Source: Lachnospiraceae bacterium (GTDB lineage Bacteria > Bacillota > Clostridia > Lachnospirales > Lachnospiraceae). From it: 64,000 nucleotides of DNA. This document shows, one piece after another, positions 47,315-56,597 of the stretch. The position numbers and the translations under genes are program-made. The notes under the pieces were generated by a model. It was not told the origin of the DNA, did not search any database, and was given only the letters and a program-made list of their open reading frames with translations. Positions within the stretch are counted from its first letter, which is position 1, and each line of letters starts with the position of its first letter. The stretch is taken from positions 1-64,000 of the forward strand of contig JAFSIS010000001.1 in assembly GCA_017439665.1 (NCBI GenBank), read 5' to 3'.

Positions 47315-47740
47315 ATGTATAAAATGAACGAGGAATACTCTATCGGTATTCCTGAGATTGATGAACAGCACGAAAAACTGTTTGGACTGATCAACGATGC
47401 ACAGACTCTGCTGAAAGATGAAAATATTCTTTATAAATATGACAGGCTGGCTGCCATTCTCAAAGGAATGAAAAACTATGCGGATCGTCATTTCCGGACG
47501 GAGGTTTCTTTAATGGAAGCTCTGGCTTATCCTGAACTGGAGTCCCACATAGAAGCCCATGACGGTTTCTATGAGAAGGTTAATTCCTTCCATCTGGATA
47601 TGGAAACCATTTCTCTGGGAACCCAGGATAAGATCATTTCCGATTTGCTGGCGTATCTGGAAAGCTGGCTTCAGGTTCATATTAAAGATTGTGACCGGAG
47701 GATTGCCCTGCATAGTAAGGAGCTGGCTTCCAGATATTAA
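47315..47740 (+). CDS. Bacteriohemerythrin, 141 aa
   Basis: Four-helix di-iron O2-binding protein. Ligand pattern is complete: His in DEQHEKLF, HFRTE (His and Glu), HIEAH (two His), and VHIKDCD (His and Asp). In anaerobes it is thought to scavenge oxygen or deliver it to sensors. Strong AAGGAGG. It converges on the next gene with a 4-nt tail overlap. Confidence 0.93.
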   Translation: MYKMNEEYSIGIPEIDEQHEKLFGLINDAQTLLKDENILYKYDRLAAILKGMKNYADRHFRTEVSLMEALAYPELESHIEAHDGFYEKVNSFHLDMETISLGTQDKIISDLLAYLESWLQVHIKDCDRRIALHSKELASRY

Positions 47741-48486
47741 TCATCATCTCTGACCCGGTACAGGTAAGCGTTTCCTCTTTTTCCGATCCGCTTAACCTGA
47801 CCAAGATAATAAAGTACACTCAGGACCTGGCTCGCCCGGTCCTGTTTTATTTTTGCTGCCTTTGCAAATCCTTTGACATCAAAGGGCTCTTCCAGCTCAT
47901 AAGGAATCAGCTGCAGATAATCTTCAGGACGGGTCAGCTCCACCTCCCGGACCAGTTTTAAGGGGATGCGGTCATAACGGTGGCTGCCTCTTTTTCTATC
48001 CCGGCTCCAACCGTTTAAAAGACGGTATTCTTCCATATCCAGAAAAACTATTTTTATGGTCAGATTTTTATGATCGAGAAATTCTTTGATCCTCCCCAGC
48101 TCTTTAAAAGCATCATAGAGATTTCCTGTTTTTGGAGACTTCCGTTTTTCACTGAATTCTCCGGTTTCAGGATCGATCCAGATAAGCCATTTTTGGGCGG
48201 GCAGAGGGTAGATGATCGTCACCGGATATAAGGAAAGAAAAACGCTTAATTTCTTTTTTAAAGAAAAAAAATTCCTGGTCTGAATCTCCAGGATTTCTTT
48301 TCCGGTAAAAATATCTGCCACCATACGTTCCAGTTTAACTTCCTGACAGGACTCATCCGGCTGATAATAGTTTTTTAAAACAGCATGTACCGTTTTTTCT
48401 GACAGAGTACCGATACCGGACCGTTCCCGCTTGGTTTCCAGTATCCTCTTTTTTACCTCTTCAAAACGGACTTCATCCATATCCAC
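47737..48486 (-). CDS. Uncharacterised protein, possible PD-(D/E)XK fold plus winged helix, 249 aa
   Basis: Not recognised with confidence. Residues about 56-100 (VADIFTGKEILEIQTRNFFSLKKKL is split across this) have D and E-x-Q spacing like a nuclease fold, followed by SPKTGNLYDAFKELGRI; the C-terminal 60 residues (FAKAAKIKQDRASQVLSVLYYLGQVKRIGKRG) look like a winged helix. Start appears to be GTG at 48486 after AAGGAG, with ATG at 48480 as alternative. Lies downstream of greA. Confidence 0.6.
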   Translation of the reverse strand: MDMDEVRFEEVKKRILETKRERSGIGTLSEKTVHAVLKNYYQPDESCQEVKLERMVADIFTGKEILEIQTRNFFSLKKKLSVFLSLYPVTIIYPLPAQKWLIWIDPETGEFSEKRKSPKTGNLYDAFKELGRIKEFLDHKNLTIKIVFLDMEEYRLLNGWSRDRKRGSHRYDRIPLKLVREVELTRPEDYLQLIPYELEEPFDVKGFAKAAKIKQDRASQVLSVLYYLGQVKRIGKRGNAYLYRVRDDD

Positions 48487-48567
48487 TGCTTTTCTCCTTC
48501 TGCTTCTCTCTTAAGTACAACAAATATAAATCAATTCATATCCTGGCCCGTCCGACCCTTCGCTGGG

Positions 48568-49071
48568 TTAATATCCCCTTATCTTATCACTACTGTCATC
48601 GGTGGTATTGTCAATATTTTTGATGGTGACAAAATAGCTGTAATCCGTATTCACCCTGACCTCTACATGGTCTCCCACCTTATGTCCCAGAAGGGCTTTT
48701 CCCAGCGGTGACTCTATACTGATCAGGCTGTTCAAAGAATCTCCCCTTACCGTGGTTACAATACGATAGCTTTCAGTTATCCCCTCTTCCTCAAAGTAAA
48801 CCTCCACCCTGTTATTCATTCCCACTTCATTTTCCTGTGAGGTATCTTCAATGATCTGAGCCGTCCTGATCATTCTTTCCAGGTAACGGATCCGGCTTTC
48901 ATTCTTATTCTTTTCTTTTTTTGCTGCATGATACTCGAAATTTTCACTCAGATCTCCATGGGCCCTGGCTGTTTTTACATCCTCCAGAAGCTGTTTTCTC
49001 AGTTCTACCTTGCGGTATTCAATTTCTTCTTCCATTTTCTGGATATCTGATCGGGTTAATTTATCAAACAT
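48568..49071 (-). CDS. greA: GreA/GreB-family transcription elongation factor, 167 aa
   Basis: N-terminal coiled coil (about 1-75, with the acidic tip region ARAHGDLSENFEYHAAK) and C-terminal FKBP-like domain (about 85-160; SPLGKALLGHKVGDHVEV). Rescues backtracked RNA polymerase. Tip acids D and E are present. Follows the rpiR gene. Confidence 0.9.
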   Translation of the reverse strand: MFDKLTRSDIQKMEEEIEYRKVELRKQLLEDVKTARAHGDLSENFEYHAAKKEKNKNESRIRYLERMIRTAQIIEDTSQENEVGMNNRVEVYFEEEGITESYRIVTTVRGDSLNSLISIESPLGKALLGHKVGDHVEVRVNTDYSYFVTIKNIDNTTDDSSDKIRGY

Positions 49072-49110
49072 AGCTTCCTTACACGGCCGCTTTGATTTTG
49101 CAGCCTGTTC

Positions 49111-49971
49111 CTAATATAATTTTTCTACTACGGCCTTGGCGGTCTTTCTGTTATTTTCCTTGGAAATATCAGGATTCCTGCGATAATACTCCTGGAACAG
49201 CACATCAATAATATAGAGCTGGCTCAGCTTTGCTCCCATGCTCCCTCCATCCAGGGGCCCTTCATTGGAACCACAGACCAGCAGCGTATCCGTATAGCCG
49301 GTTAAGGGTGATTTTAAAAAGCGGGTGATTCCCACAATCTTTGCTCCGGACTTCTTTGCAATTTTTGCCACATGGACGTTGTCTTTGGTGGAGCCGGAAT
49401 AGGAAACGATAAAAATCAGATCATCTTCATTTACCATAGATGCTGTCATCGCCTGCATATGAGGGTCATCCACACAGATTACCTTCCCGGTGATTCTTAA
49501 AAATTTATTCCTTGCCTCCTTCGCCGTAAGAAGAGAATCTCCTACCCCGAAAAAATAAATATTCCTTGCTTTTTCCATCATCTGCAAAGTCTTTTCCAGT
49601 TCATCCTCCTGCATCAGCATCCTCGTTTCTTTCAATGCGCTGATGTGTACCTGTAAAATCTTGTCCAGACTGAAGCCCAAAGAATCTACTTTTATTTGAG
49701 AAGTATCCTGCTTCTCTATGTCCGTCTCTTCCGGGGAGAGGCTGAGGGAAAGCTTCATCTTAAACTCCTGATAACCCTTCAGCCCCATGGTCCGGCAGAA
49801 ACGATGGACGCTGGCGTCTGCCACTCCACAGGCATCTGCCAGATCCGTAATAGACATAAACAATACTCTGTTCGTATTCTTGATTACGAATTCAGCTATC
49901 TTTTTTTCCGTTTTCGTAAACTGATTATAGGATACCTGTATATCCAAAAGTAAGCTTGAGGCAGTAACCAT
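49111..49971 (-). CDS. RpiR/MurR-family regulator, likely of sialic acid genes, 286 aa
   Basis: N-terminal HTH_6 domain (1-80; ADACGVADASVHRFCRTMGLKGYQEFK) and C-terminal SIS sugar-phosphate domain (about 125-250; FGVGDSLLTAKEA, SYSGSTKDNV). NanR proteins of Firmicutes are of this type and respond to ManNAc-6-P. GGAGG start. Directly downstream of nanA, and a matching inverted repeat occurs at two nan promoters, supporting the assignment. Confidence 0.9.
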   Translation of the reverse strand: MVTASSLLLDIQVSYNQFTKTEKKIAEFVIKNTNRVLFMSITDLADACGVADASVHRFCRTMGLKGYQEFKMKLSLSLSPEETDIEKQDTSQIKVDSLGFSLDKILQVHISALKETRMLMQEDELEKTLQMMEKARNIYFFGVGDSLLTAKEARNKFLRITGKVICVDDPHMQAMTASMVNEDDLIFIVSYSGSTKDNVHVAKIAKKSGAKIVGITRFLKSPLTGYTDTLLVCGSNEGPLDGGSMGAKLSQLYIIDVLFQEYYRRNPDISKENNRKTAKAVVEKLY

Positions 49972-49993
49972 AAGTCCTCCATCTTTTTTATTG

Positions 49994-50023
49994 AAAATGG
50001 CATGGAAGCCTCCATGCCATTTT
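49994..50023 (-). terminator. Hairpin between nanA and rpiR
   Basis: 13-bp perfect stem 50023-50011 with 50006-49994, 4-nt loop; A-rich and weakly T-rich after, so probably partial termination. Confidence 0.65.
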
Positions 50024-50040
50024 TAATTGTCTGCCTTTGA

Positions 50041-50946
50041 TCAGCAGTATTTTTTCTTAGCTTCTTCAATCATATCAGCTGCCTCTTTGCAGATCGCTTT
50101 ATCCGCTTCGATCAGCTCTGCCAGAGGTGCACGTACACTTCCAATATCCGGCCCTCCCTGCATACGGATCACTTCTTTGATCACTGCATACATATTGCCG
50201 TGAGGTTCACAGAGTTTATAGATAATTCTGCAGATATCGTTCTGGATCGTTCTTGCTTCCTCCATCTTTCCTGCCAGGAAGAGCTCTCTTACCTTGAGGA
50301 AAAGCTCCGGCATAGATGCATAGGTCCCACCGATTCCACCAATGGCTCCTGCTGCCAGACCGGAAAGGAACTGCTCATCCGGACCGTTGAACACGATCAC
50401 ATCCTGATCCCTGAACATCTGAATATCCTGTACCGGCATGGAAGAATTTTTAACCCCGATCACTCTGGGATTCTTCTTCATTTCCTTTAACAGACTTACC
50501 GTCAGGGATACTCCGGCAAGCTGCGGGATATTGTAAATAATGAAATCGGTACCAGGCGCTGCCGCAGAGATATCATTCCAGTATTTTGCAATCGCATGAT
50601 CGGGAAGATGGAAATAAATAGGCGGTATGGATGCTATTGCATCTACACCCAGGCTCTCGGCATGGGCTGCCAGCTCCTGGCTGTCTGCCGTATTATTACA
50701 GGCAACATGGGCAATAATCACGATCTTACCCTTTGCCACCTCCATCACTGCCTCCAGCGTCTGCTTCCTGTCTTCCTTGCTCTGGTAAATACATTCTCCG
50801 GAAGAACCTCCCACGTACAATCCCTGTACACCCTTATCCATCAGATACTGTGTAAATTCCTTTACCCGTTCAGAGGAAATCTGACCATTATCATCATAAC
50901 ATGCGTATAATGCAGGGAATACACCCTCATACTTTTTTAAGCTCAT
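50041..50946 (-). CDS. nanA: N-acetylneuraminate lyase, 301 aa
   Basis: TIM-barrel aldolase cleaving Neu5Ac to ManNAc and pyruvate. GGSSGE (about 47-52), catalytic Tyr in IYNIPQLAG, Schiff-base Lys in VIGVKNSS, and GGIGGTYAS. The sub-family choice over dihydrodipicolinate synthase is supported by the neighbouring nanE, nanK and yhcH genes. Confidence 0.93.
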   Translation of the reverse strand: MSLKKYEGVFPALYACYDDNGQISSERVKEFTQYLMDKGVQGLYVGGSSGECIYQSKEDRKQTLEAVMEVAKGKIVIIAHVACNNTADSQELAAHAESLGVDAIASIPPIYFHLPDHAIAKYWNDISAAAPGTDFIIYNIPQLAGVSLTVSLLKEMKKNPRVIGVKNSSMPVQDIQMFRDQDVIVFNGPDEQFLSGLAAGAIGGIGGTYASMPELFLKVRELFLAGKMEEARTIQNDICRIIYKLCEPHGNMYAVIKEVIRMQGGPDIGSVRAPLAELIEADKAICKEAADMIEEAKKKYC

Positions 50947-51022
50947 TTTATTGCCTCCTGTTCTGCCTTTTCAAAGCAGTACCCATATATATTTATCCTT
51001 AAATCAATGAATGCTTCAGTCT

Positions 51023-51946
51023 TTATCCCTTTACAGCACCCATGGTAATCCCCTTGGTAAAGTATTTCTGGAAAATGATAAATACGGTAATAATCGGAAT
51101 TGCTGCCATGGTAGCACCGGCCATAAGCAGACCATAATCCGTTGAATACTCACCCTGCAGCTTGGCAATTCCCAGGGATATGGTCCAAACCTCGCTGTTT
51201 ACCAGCATGATCAGCTGCATAAAATAATCATTCCAGGTATTAATAAAGGTAAAGATCGCCAGAGCACCTACACCGGGCTTAATCATAGGAAAAACAATAT
51301 TGATAAAGGTCTTAATCTCTCCTGCACCATCAATTCTTGCTGATTCCAGAATCTCTCCCGGTATGCCTTCAGAAAACTGTTTGATCAGAAAAACACCAAA
51401 GGGCCAGCCCACAGCCGGGAAGATAACCGACCAGATCGTATTATACAAATTAAGATCCGACATTTCTCTTACCAAAGGAATCAGGATAACCTGCTTGGGC
51501 AATGCCATAGCACATACAATCAGGGTAAATAAGACTGTCCGGCCCACAAATCGTTTTTTAGCCAGTGCATAACCTGCCATAGCCGCTGTTACACAGGTAA
51601 GCAGCATGGCTGTAACGGCCATGAATACCGTATTGATCAGCCACCGAATAGCTGCAGGAGCCTCCGGACCTTCCCAGAAAACAATGGGTTTTCCGTTTTC
51701 AGAAAAAAAACTGCCGAAGGGAATATGCAGCTCCCACAGCGGAGCTTTTCGATTGCTCATCAGCTTTTCAAAATGGGTTGTTACCCATTCTGAAGGCCAC
51801 CATTCCGGTGTAAGTGAATTGATCGCTTCATACGGCTTGAATGCTCCGGTGATAATCCAATACAGAGGAAAGGTAAATAAAAATGCAAAGATTAGAATGA
51901 TCACAACAGAGATAAATTTATAGACTTTATTACGTGTTATTTTCAT
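51023..51946 (-). CDS. CUT1 sugar ABC permease (MalG-like), probable sialic acid transporter, 307 aa
   Basis: Six membrane helices and the EAA loop SARIDGAGEIKTFINIVFPMIKPG that docks the ATPase. Paired with the MalF-like gene upstream. Sialic acid as substrate is inferred from the surrounding nan genes. Confidence 0.92.
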   Translation of the reverse strand: MKITRNKVYKFISVVIILIFAFLFTFPLYWIITGAFKPYEAINSLTPEWWPSEWVTTHFEKLMSNRKAPLWELHIPFGSFFSENGKPIVFWEGPEAPAAIRWLINTVFMAVTAMLLTCVTAAMAGYALAKKRFVGRTVLFTLIVCAMALPKQVILIPLVREMSDLNLYNTIWSVIFPAVGWPFGVFLIKQFSEGIPGEILESARIDGAGEIKTFINIVFPMIKPGVGALAIFTFINTWNDYFMQLIMLVNSEVWTISLGIAKLQGEYSTDYGLLMAGATMAAIPIITVFIIFQKYFTKGITMGAVKG

Positions 51947-51960
51947 TTTTTCCCTCCTTC

Positions 51961-52866
51961 CTAGGTATTCGACTGTGCCAGCTTAAACTGAATTGCAGAC
52001 AATACCGCAATAATGATTGCCAGAATTACACCCATAGCATTGGCATATCCATATTTATACAGGGTAAATGCCATATAGTAAATATAGTACATGATCGTAT
52101 CTGTACTGTGCTGCGGTCCGCCTGAGGTTAAGAGCTGAATCAGGGCAAAACACTGGAAAGAGTTAATCGTGGTGATTACCAATATGTAAAGCGTAGTAGG
52201 CATGATCTGCGGCCATTTAATTTTCCAGAAAAGCTGAAAACGGGTGGCACCATCTACCTGTGCTGCCTCCACTAAGGAATTGTCCACATTTCCCAATGCA
52301 GAAACATACAGCACAATAGGCTGGCCCACGGAGGTGGTAAACAGAATCAGAATGATACACCACAAGGCAAAACGGCTGTCTCCCAACCAGTTGATATTTG
52401 TGTCCAAAATTCCGGTCTTCGTTCCCACGTAATTCAATATTCCGTAATAGTTATTGTACATCCACTTCCAAACTACGGTAACGGCTACTGAGCCGGTAAC
52501 AACAGGTAAATAAAAGATACAGCGAAATGCAGAACAGGCTGCACCCTTCATATCATAGATCACCGAAGCAACCCATAGAGAAAAGGCACATACTGCAGGT
52601 ACGGAAACGACTACAATAATAGTGGTATTCTTTAGTGCACCCAAAAAAATCTCATCCTGAAACAGATTCACGTAATTGGTAAATCCGATGAAGATATCCT
52701 CCCTGCCCATGGTGGAATCAAAAAAGCTGGTATAGATACACATAATCATAGGATAAATGACAAAAACGACGAAGAAAAACAGGGAGGGTAACAGGAATAA
52801 GTAAGCGGCAGTGGTTTCCCTGCGTACCAGTGCCCGGCTTCTTTTTGTATATACTTGATTCGTCAA
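51961..52866 (-). CDS. CUT1 sugar ABC permease (MalF-like), 301 aa
   Basis: Six helices with EAA loop EAAQVDGATRFQLFWKIKWPQIMPT. The start codon is TTG at 52866, preceded by AAAGGAG; no better ATG exists in frame. Forms the channel with the MalG-like partner. Confidence 0.92.
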   Translation of the reverse strand: MTNQVYTKRSRALVRRETTAAYLFLLPSLFFFVVFVIYPMIMCIYTSFFDSTMGREDIFIGFTNYVNLFQDEIFLGALKNTTIIVVVSVPAVCAFSLWVASVIYDMKGAACSAFRCIFYLPVVTGSVAVTVVWKWMYNNYYGILNYVGTKTGILDTNINWLGDSRFALWCIILILFTTSVGQPIVLYVSALGNVDNSLVEAAQVDGATRFQLFWKIKWPQIMPTTLYILVITTINSFQCFALIQLLTSGGPQHSTDTIMYYIYYMAFTLYKYGYANAMGVILAIIIAVLSAIQFKLAQSNT

Positions 52867-52929
52867 GGATCATTCTCCTTTCTTTCTATGGGTCAGCGGC
52901 CCTGCCTATGCCCTCATTTCATTTTAAAA

Positions 52930-52963
52930 CGCACTCCCTCTGTATGATTACAGAGAGAGTGCG
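52930..52963 (-). terminator. Attenuating terminator between binding protein and permease genes
   Basis: 14-bp stem, one mismatch: 52963-52950 with 52943-52930, loop of 6, then TTTTAAAAT on the minus strand. Same arrangement as between mglB and mglA. Confidence 0.8.
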
Positions 52964-52989
52964 CAACATTTACTAACGCTTATTACACA

Positions 52990-53065
52990 CTAGCCCCCTG
53001 CATATCGGAAGCTTTGCTTGCGATATGCCTGAATAAGAAGGTGAAAATCGGAGATTTTCGCGCTA
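52990..53065. repeat. Third copy of the two-hairpin intergenic repeat
   Basis: CCCCCTGCATATCGGAAGC, with hairpin ATATCG..CGATAT, then GTGAAAATC/GATTTTCGC, follows the same order as the pair at 18491-18630. Lies in the gap between the binding-protein and permease genes. Confidence 0.7.
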
Positions 53066-53076
53066 TCTGCCAATAT

Positions 53077-54444
53077 TTATTGTGCAGTAGCTGCTGCAGC
53101 CGCAGCATTTGCAGTGGTAACAAATTCTTCAACAGCAGTCTTTACATCGGTACCGCCGCCTACCTTCTGGAGCATATTCCACCATGCGGTACGAGCCTCT
53201 GCCCAACCGGGAACAACCTGATAGTAGTCGCCCATGTACTGCATAAATTTACCATACTCGGTCATGATTTCGTCACCTTCATAAATGGAGATCTCACGTA
53301 CCGGCCAGTAGGTAGAAGTCTCAACTGCTTTTGCGTAGTCAACATCATCCTGAGTCATATACTGAATGAATACCTTAGCTGCTTCAATACGGTTAGCATC
53401 CTTGTTGTCAAAGATACCGAATCCCCAGATACCACCCTGAAGAGCAGGAGTTCCATCAGAAGGGAAGGCCATGGGAAGGATATCAAACTGTGCAGACTGT
53501 CCATCTTCACCCTTCTCAGCTCCTACGTTCCAGCAGAATGCCATTCCTAAAACACCCTGGCTGAACAGCTTGATCTCATCTCCGCCTACGAGAGAAGCGT
53601 CAAAGTTGATGCCTTCCATGCTCTTTAACAACTCAAGTGCTTTAATATTTTCTTCGCTGTTAGCCGTATATTCTGTATGCTCAGCGTTGGTGAAGGTTCC
53701 GCCATACAGATTGTTCACCAATGCACGGGTACCCTGGTCTCCACCCTGATCTCTACAGAAAACAGCACCTGCATTGGTGTGTCCGTAAGCTACCAGAGCC
53801 TCAACGGCCTTCTGGAAATCTTCTGTACTCCAGGTACGGGTCTCTTCATCAATGTACTGAAGTGCTCCTGCAGCTTCAAATAAATCTCTGTTGATTGCCA
53901 TACAATGAGCAGTCATACATACAGGATATTCATAGTATTTTCCGTCTGTACCCTTACATGCAGCTTCGATGGAATCGTAGATGCCTGCAGAAACATCGGT
54001 AGACCAGATATCAGATAAGTCAACCATCAGACCCTTGGCACCCCAGTTGGCAACCAGACGCTCCGGTCCTTCAAAGATCAAATCAGGTGCATTTCCGCTT
54101 TCAATAGCTGCGGTAACGGTCTTGTCACCCTCTGCATAGTCCAGAATCTGAACATCAACGGTGATGTTGGGATAAACCTCGTTGAAGCCGGCAATCAGCT
54201 CTTTAACAGCATCTTCCTTGCCCCAATCTCCTACAGGGTAGGTCCACAGGCTGATCTCAGCAGTGATGTCCGGATTCTCTCCGGTGATCTCGGCTTCAGC
54301 CTCAGTACCTGCTGTTGTAGCTGCCTCAGTTTCAACAGCTACAGAAGAAGCTTCCGCTGCGGGTTCGCTGGTGTTAGAGCCGCCACAAGCCACTAAGCCA
54401 AGGGACATAGCACCAACTAAGAGTAACGCGAGTAACTTTTTCAT
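53077..54444 (-). CDS. Sugar-binding lipoprotein, probable sialic acid transporter, 455 aa
   Basis: Extracellular solute-binding protein family 1. Signal with lipobox VACG, Ala/Glu-rich linker (about 25-60), then the ligand domain. Initiates the minus-strand nan operon with AAAGGAGG. Low similarity among family members prevents ligand prediction from sequence; assignment rests on context. Confidence 0.9.
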   Translation of the reverse strand: MKKLLALLLVGAMSLGLVACGGSNTSEPAAEASSVAVETEAATTAGTEAEAEITGENPDITAEISLWTYPVGDWGKEDAVKELIAGFNEVYPNITVDVQILDYAEGDKTVTAAIESGNAPDLIFEGPERLVANWGAKGLMVDLSDIWSTDVSAGIYDSIEAACKGTDGKYYEYPVCMTAHCMAINRDLFEAAGALQYIDEETRTWSTEDFQKAVEALVAYGHTNAGAVFCRDQGGDQGTRALVNNLYGGTFTNAEHTEYTANSEENIKALELLKSMEGINFDASLVGGDEIKLFSQGVLGMAFCWNVGAEKGEDGQSAQFDILPMAFPSDGTPALQGGIWGFGIFDNKDANRIEAAKVFIQYMTQDDVDYAKAVETSTYWPVREISIYEGDEIMTEYGKFMQYMGDYYQVVPGWAEARTAWWNMLQKVGGGTDVKTAVEEFVTTANAAAAAATAQ

Positions 54445-54496
54445 CTTAATTTTCCTCCTTTAAGATTATGTAAATAGCTGTCTGCTATTTGTTCAA

Positions 54497-54548
54497 ATTC
54501 TACAATGTGCCCCCCGGTTTGTCAATATGACTTTAAAAATATTTTTCA
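54497..54548 (-). promoter_or_regulatory. nan transporter promoter and candidate RpiR operator
   Basis: TTGACA (54525-54520), 17-bp spacer, TAGAAT (54502-54497). Eight nt upstream of the -35 box is TGAAAAATATTTTTA (54548-54534), matching the repeat before nanE in sequence and placement with one arm mismatch. Confidence 0.7.
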
Positions 54549-54610
54549 TTTTCATTTTATAAATGGGGCTTTTTTTCATCATTTTTTACAAAATATTCTA
54601 TTATTATCTT

Positions 54611-56172
54611 TTATTCCTCCAACAGTTTAAAGTATTCCACCAGACTCTTCAGGTTTTCTGACTGTGCCAGTAATTCTTCACTGGTTGCCGAGGTTTCTTC
54701 GGCTGCGGCTGAGTCATCCTGTACCACGTCTGCAATCTGTCTGATTCCCTGTCGGATCTCATCCATGATAATAGCCTGTTCATTCAATATTGTACTGGTT
54801 TCAGAAGCTCCGGCTGCCAATCCGCCTATTCCACCCATCACCTGATCCAAAGAAGCCGCAGTTTTTTCCGCGATTTCATTTCCTTTGGAAATCTGTTCAA
54901 TGGATTTTGCAATCAGGTCTCTGGTATCCACTGCATATTGTGCACTGTCTGCCGCCAGCTTGCCGATCTGGTCTGCTACTACTGCAAAGCCTCTGCCTGC
55001 TTCACCGGCCCTTGCTGCCTCAATGGAGGCATTCAGGGATAAGAGATTGGTCTGGGAAGCAATGTCTTCAATCTTGGAAATAATTTCTTCAATTTCCTTG
55101 GAAGTCTGGGTTATACTTTCCATAGCCGTAGTTAAATGTTCCATTTCCCTGCTGCCGGCCTCCACTACATGGGCAAACTCATTAGCCTGAGTGAAAGCTG
55201 TCCTGCTCCTGCTGCCACCTGTCCTGCTCCGTCATCAATCTGCCTGATCGTCCCATTCAATCGTATAATAATATTCTCTATAGCTTCTTTGATACGGATA
55301 AACTCACCATGGAATTCCACGTTTGGCCGTACCTGGAAATTTCCTTTTCCGATTTCCTCCAGGCCATAATCGATACATTCAAGGTAACTGTGCAGCTTAG
55401 CTATAGATTTATTAAAATAGCCTTCCAATTCTCCAAATTCATTTTCTCTGTCCGTTTTCAAATGGACATCCAATTCACCATCAGACATTTTCCGAATAGC
55501 TTCTTTGATCTCCAACAGTGGTTCTTCAATGTCATTTGCCGTATAAAAAGCGAAACGCATACTGGTCAAAGCTGCAATAATGATGCAGACCGCAATAACG
55601 ATCAGCATAATAAGACTCAGCCGGCCTAATGTATTTGAAACAGAATCTCCCATTTCCACGTTCAGGGCAAGCAACTGTTCACTGTCATCCATGATCTGTT
55701 TTAAATGCGGAGCTGCTTCATCACGAAATACCGATATTCCTTCCTCGTTATGGTTCTTCGTTCCCAGTTCAATGGCTTCCTGCCTTTTTTCTATGTATAA
55801 GGAATATTCTTTTTTAATATCTGCCAGAAGCACTCTTTCTTCATCTGTTTCTACCTTACTTTCAAAAAGATTCAGATAGTATTCTACCTTTTCATCACAT
55901 TCTTCAAGTGAAGCTTTGGCTTCATTGATGTCGTTCTGGTCGGTCAGCATAATGATATCCCTTACCATTGCTCCTCCCCGGTTCAGATAGGTATTATACT
56001 CACCAATCTCTCCCTGAATAAATCCATTCAGCTCCAAAGCTCTGCTATAACGGCTGTTCAGTCCCCAGATCAACAGGATACTGAGTATGCTCGCAAAGCT
56101 TGCTATTACTAAAACACCGGTAAAACTGACGATTAACCTTTTTCTGATATTCATATGTCTTAATGCTGTCAT
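54611..56172 (-). pseudogene. Methyl-accepting chemotaxis protein split by deletion and frameshift
   Basis: The first frame (55165-56172) encodes membrane helices near 12-36 and 190-210, a 4-helix-bundle-like outer domain and a HAMP region, then runs through [13 protein letters not shown] and stops at 55165-55167. The second frame (54611-55165) begins in the signalling domain (TQANEF then [40 protein letters not shown]). Compared with normal receptors, about 50 residues between QLS and TQANE are missing and the frame shifts there. Direct GGAGCAGGACAG repeats flank the damage. The intact part starts at 56172 after AGGAGG. A receptor inside the nan cluster may once have sensed sialic acid; that is speculation. 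Confidence 0.8.
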
Positions 56173-56235
56173 CCTGACTCCCTCCTCGTTGTAAAGGCAT
56201 CTCGTCTGCCTTTATTTCGTCTAAAATGATTAACA

Positions 56236-56286
56236 GCTGAAAACAGTATTTTCAGCCGCTTTATAATCTCATTTTACCCCCCCCCC
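56236..56286 (-). promoter_or_regulatory. MCP upstream region with 10-base G tract
   Basis: On the minus strand ten G (56286-56277) lie 11 nt before TATAAA (56265-56260), placing the tract in the -35/spacer zone. A hairpin GCTGAAAA/TTTTCAGC (56256-56236) follows in the leader. Change in tract length would alter promoter spacing. Confidence 0.45.
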
Positions 56287-56495
56287 AGATGTTCTATTTT
56301 ATATATAATTCTATCAATTTATCAGTCTAAACTTATTAAACCGAATTTTTCCATAATTGTCATTATTTTTTAATACATTTTTTATTTTTTCTTTTTTTTC
56401 TGTTATTTTTATAAAAAACACACAAATATTTTGTCTATTATTTATAGATATAAATTCACTTCTTTTGACAATTTTTTTTATTTGTTGAATATTCT

Positions 56496-56546
56496 TGAAA
56501 TTAATTTTCATTTGTAATTGCCTGTAATTCTTCTGTCTGTTATAAT
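56496..56546 (+). promoter_or_regulatory. nanE promoter and candidate RpiR operator
   Basis: TTGCCT (56518-56523), 17-bp spacer, TATAAT (56541-56546). TGAAATTAATTTTCA (56496-56510), a perfect TGAAA-N5-TTTCA inverted repeat, ends 7 nt upstream of the -35 box. Confidence 0.75.
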
Positions 56547-56597
56547 TTGGGAAAAGAGTCATATTGTTTTAAAATTAAGATGAAAGGATGAAATATT

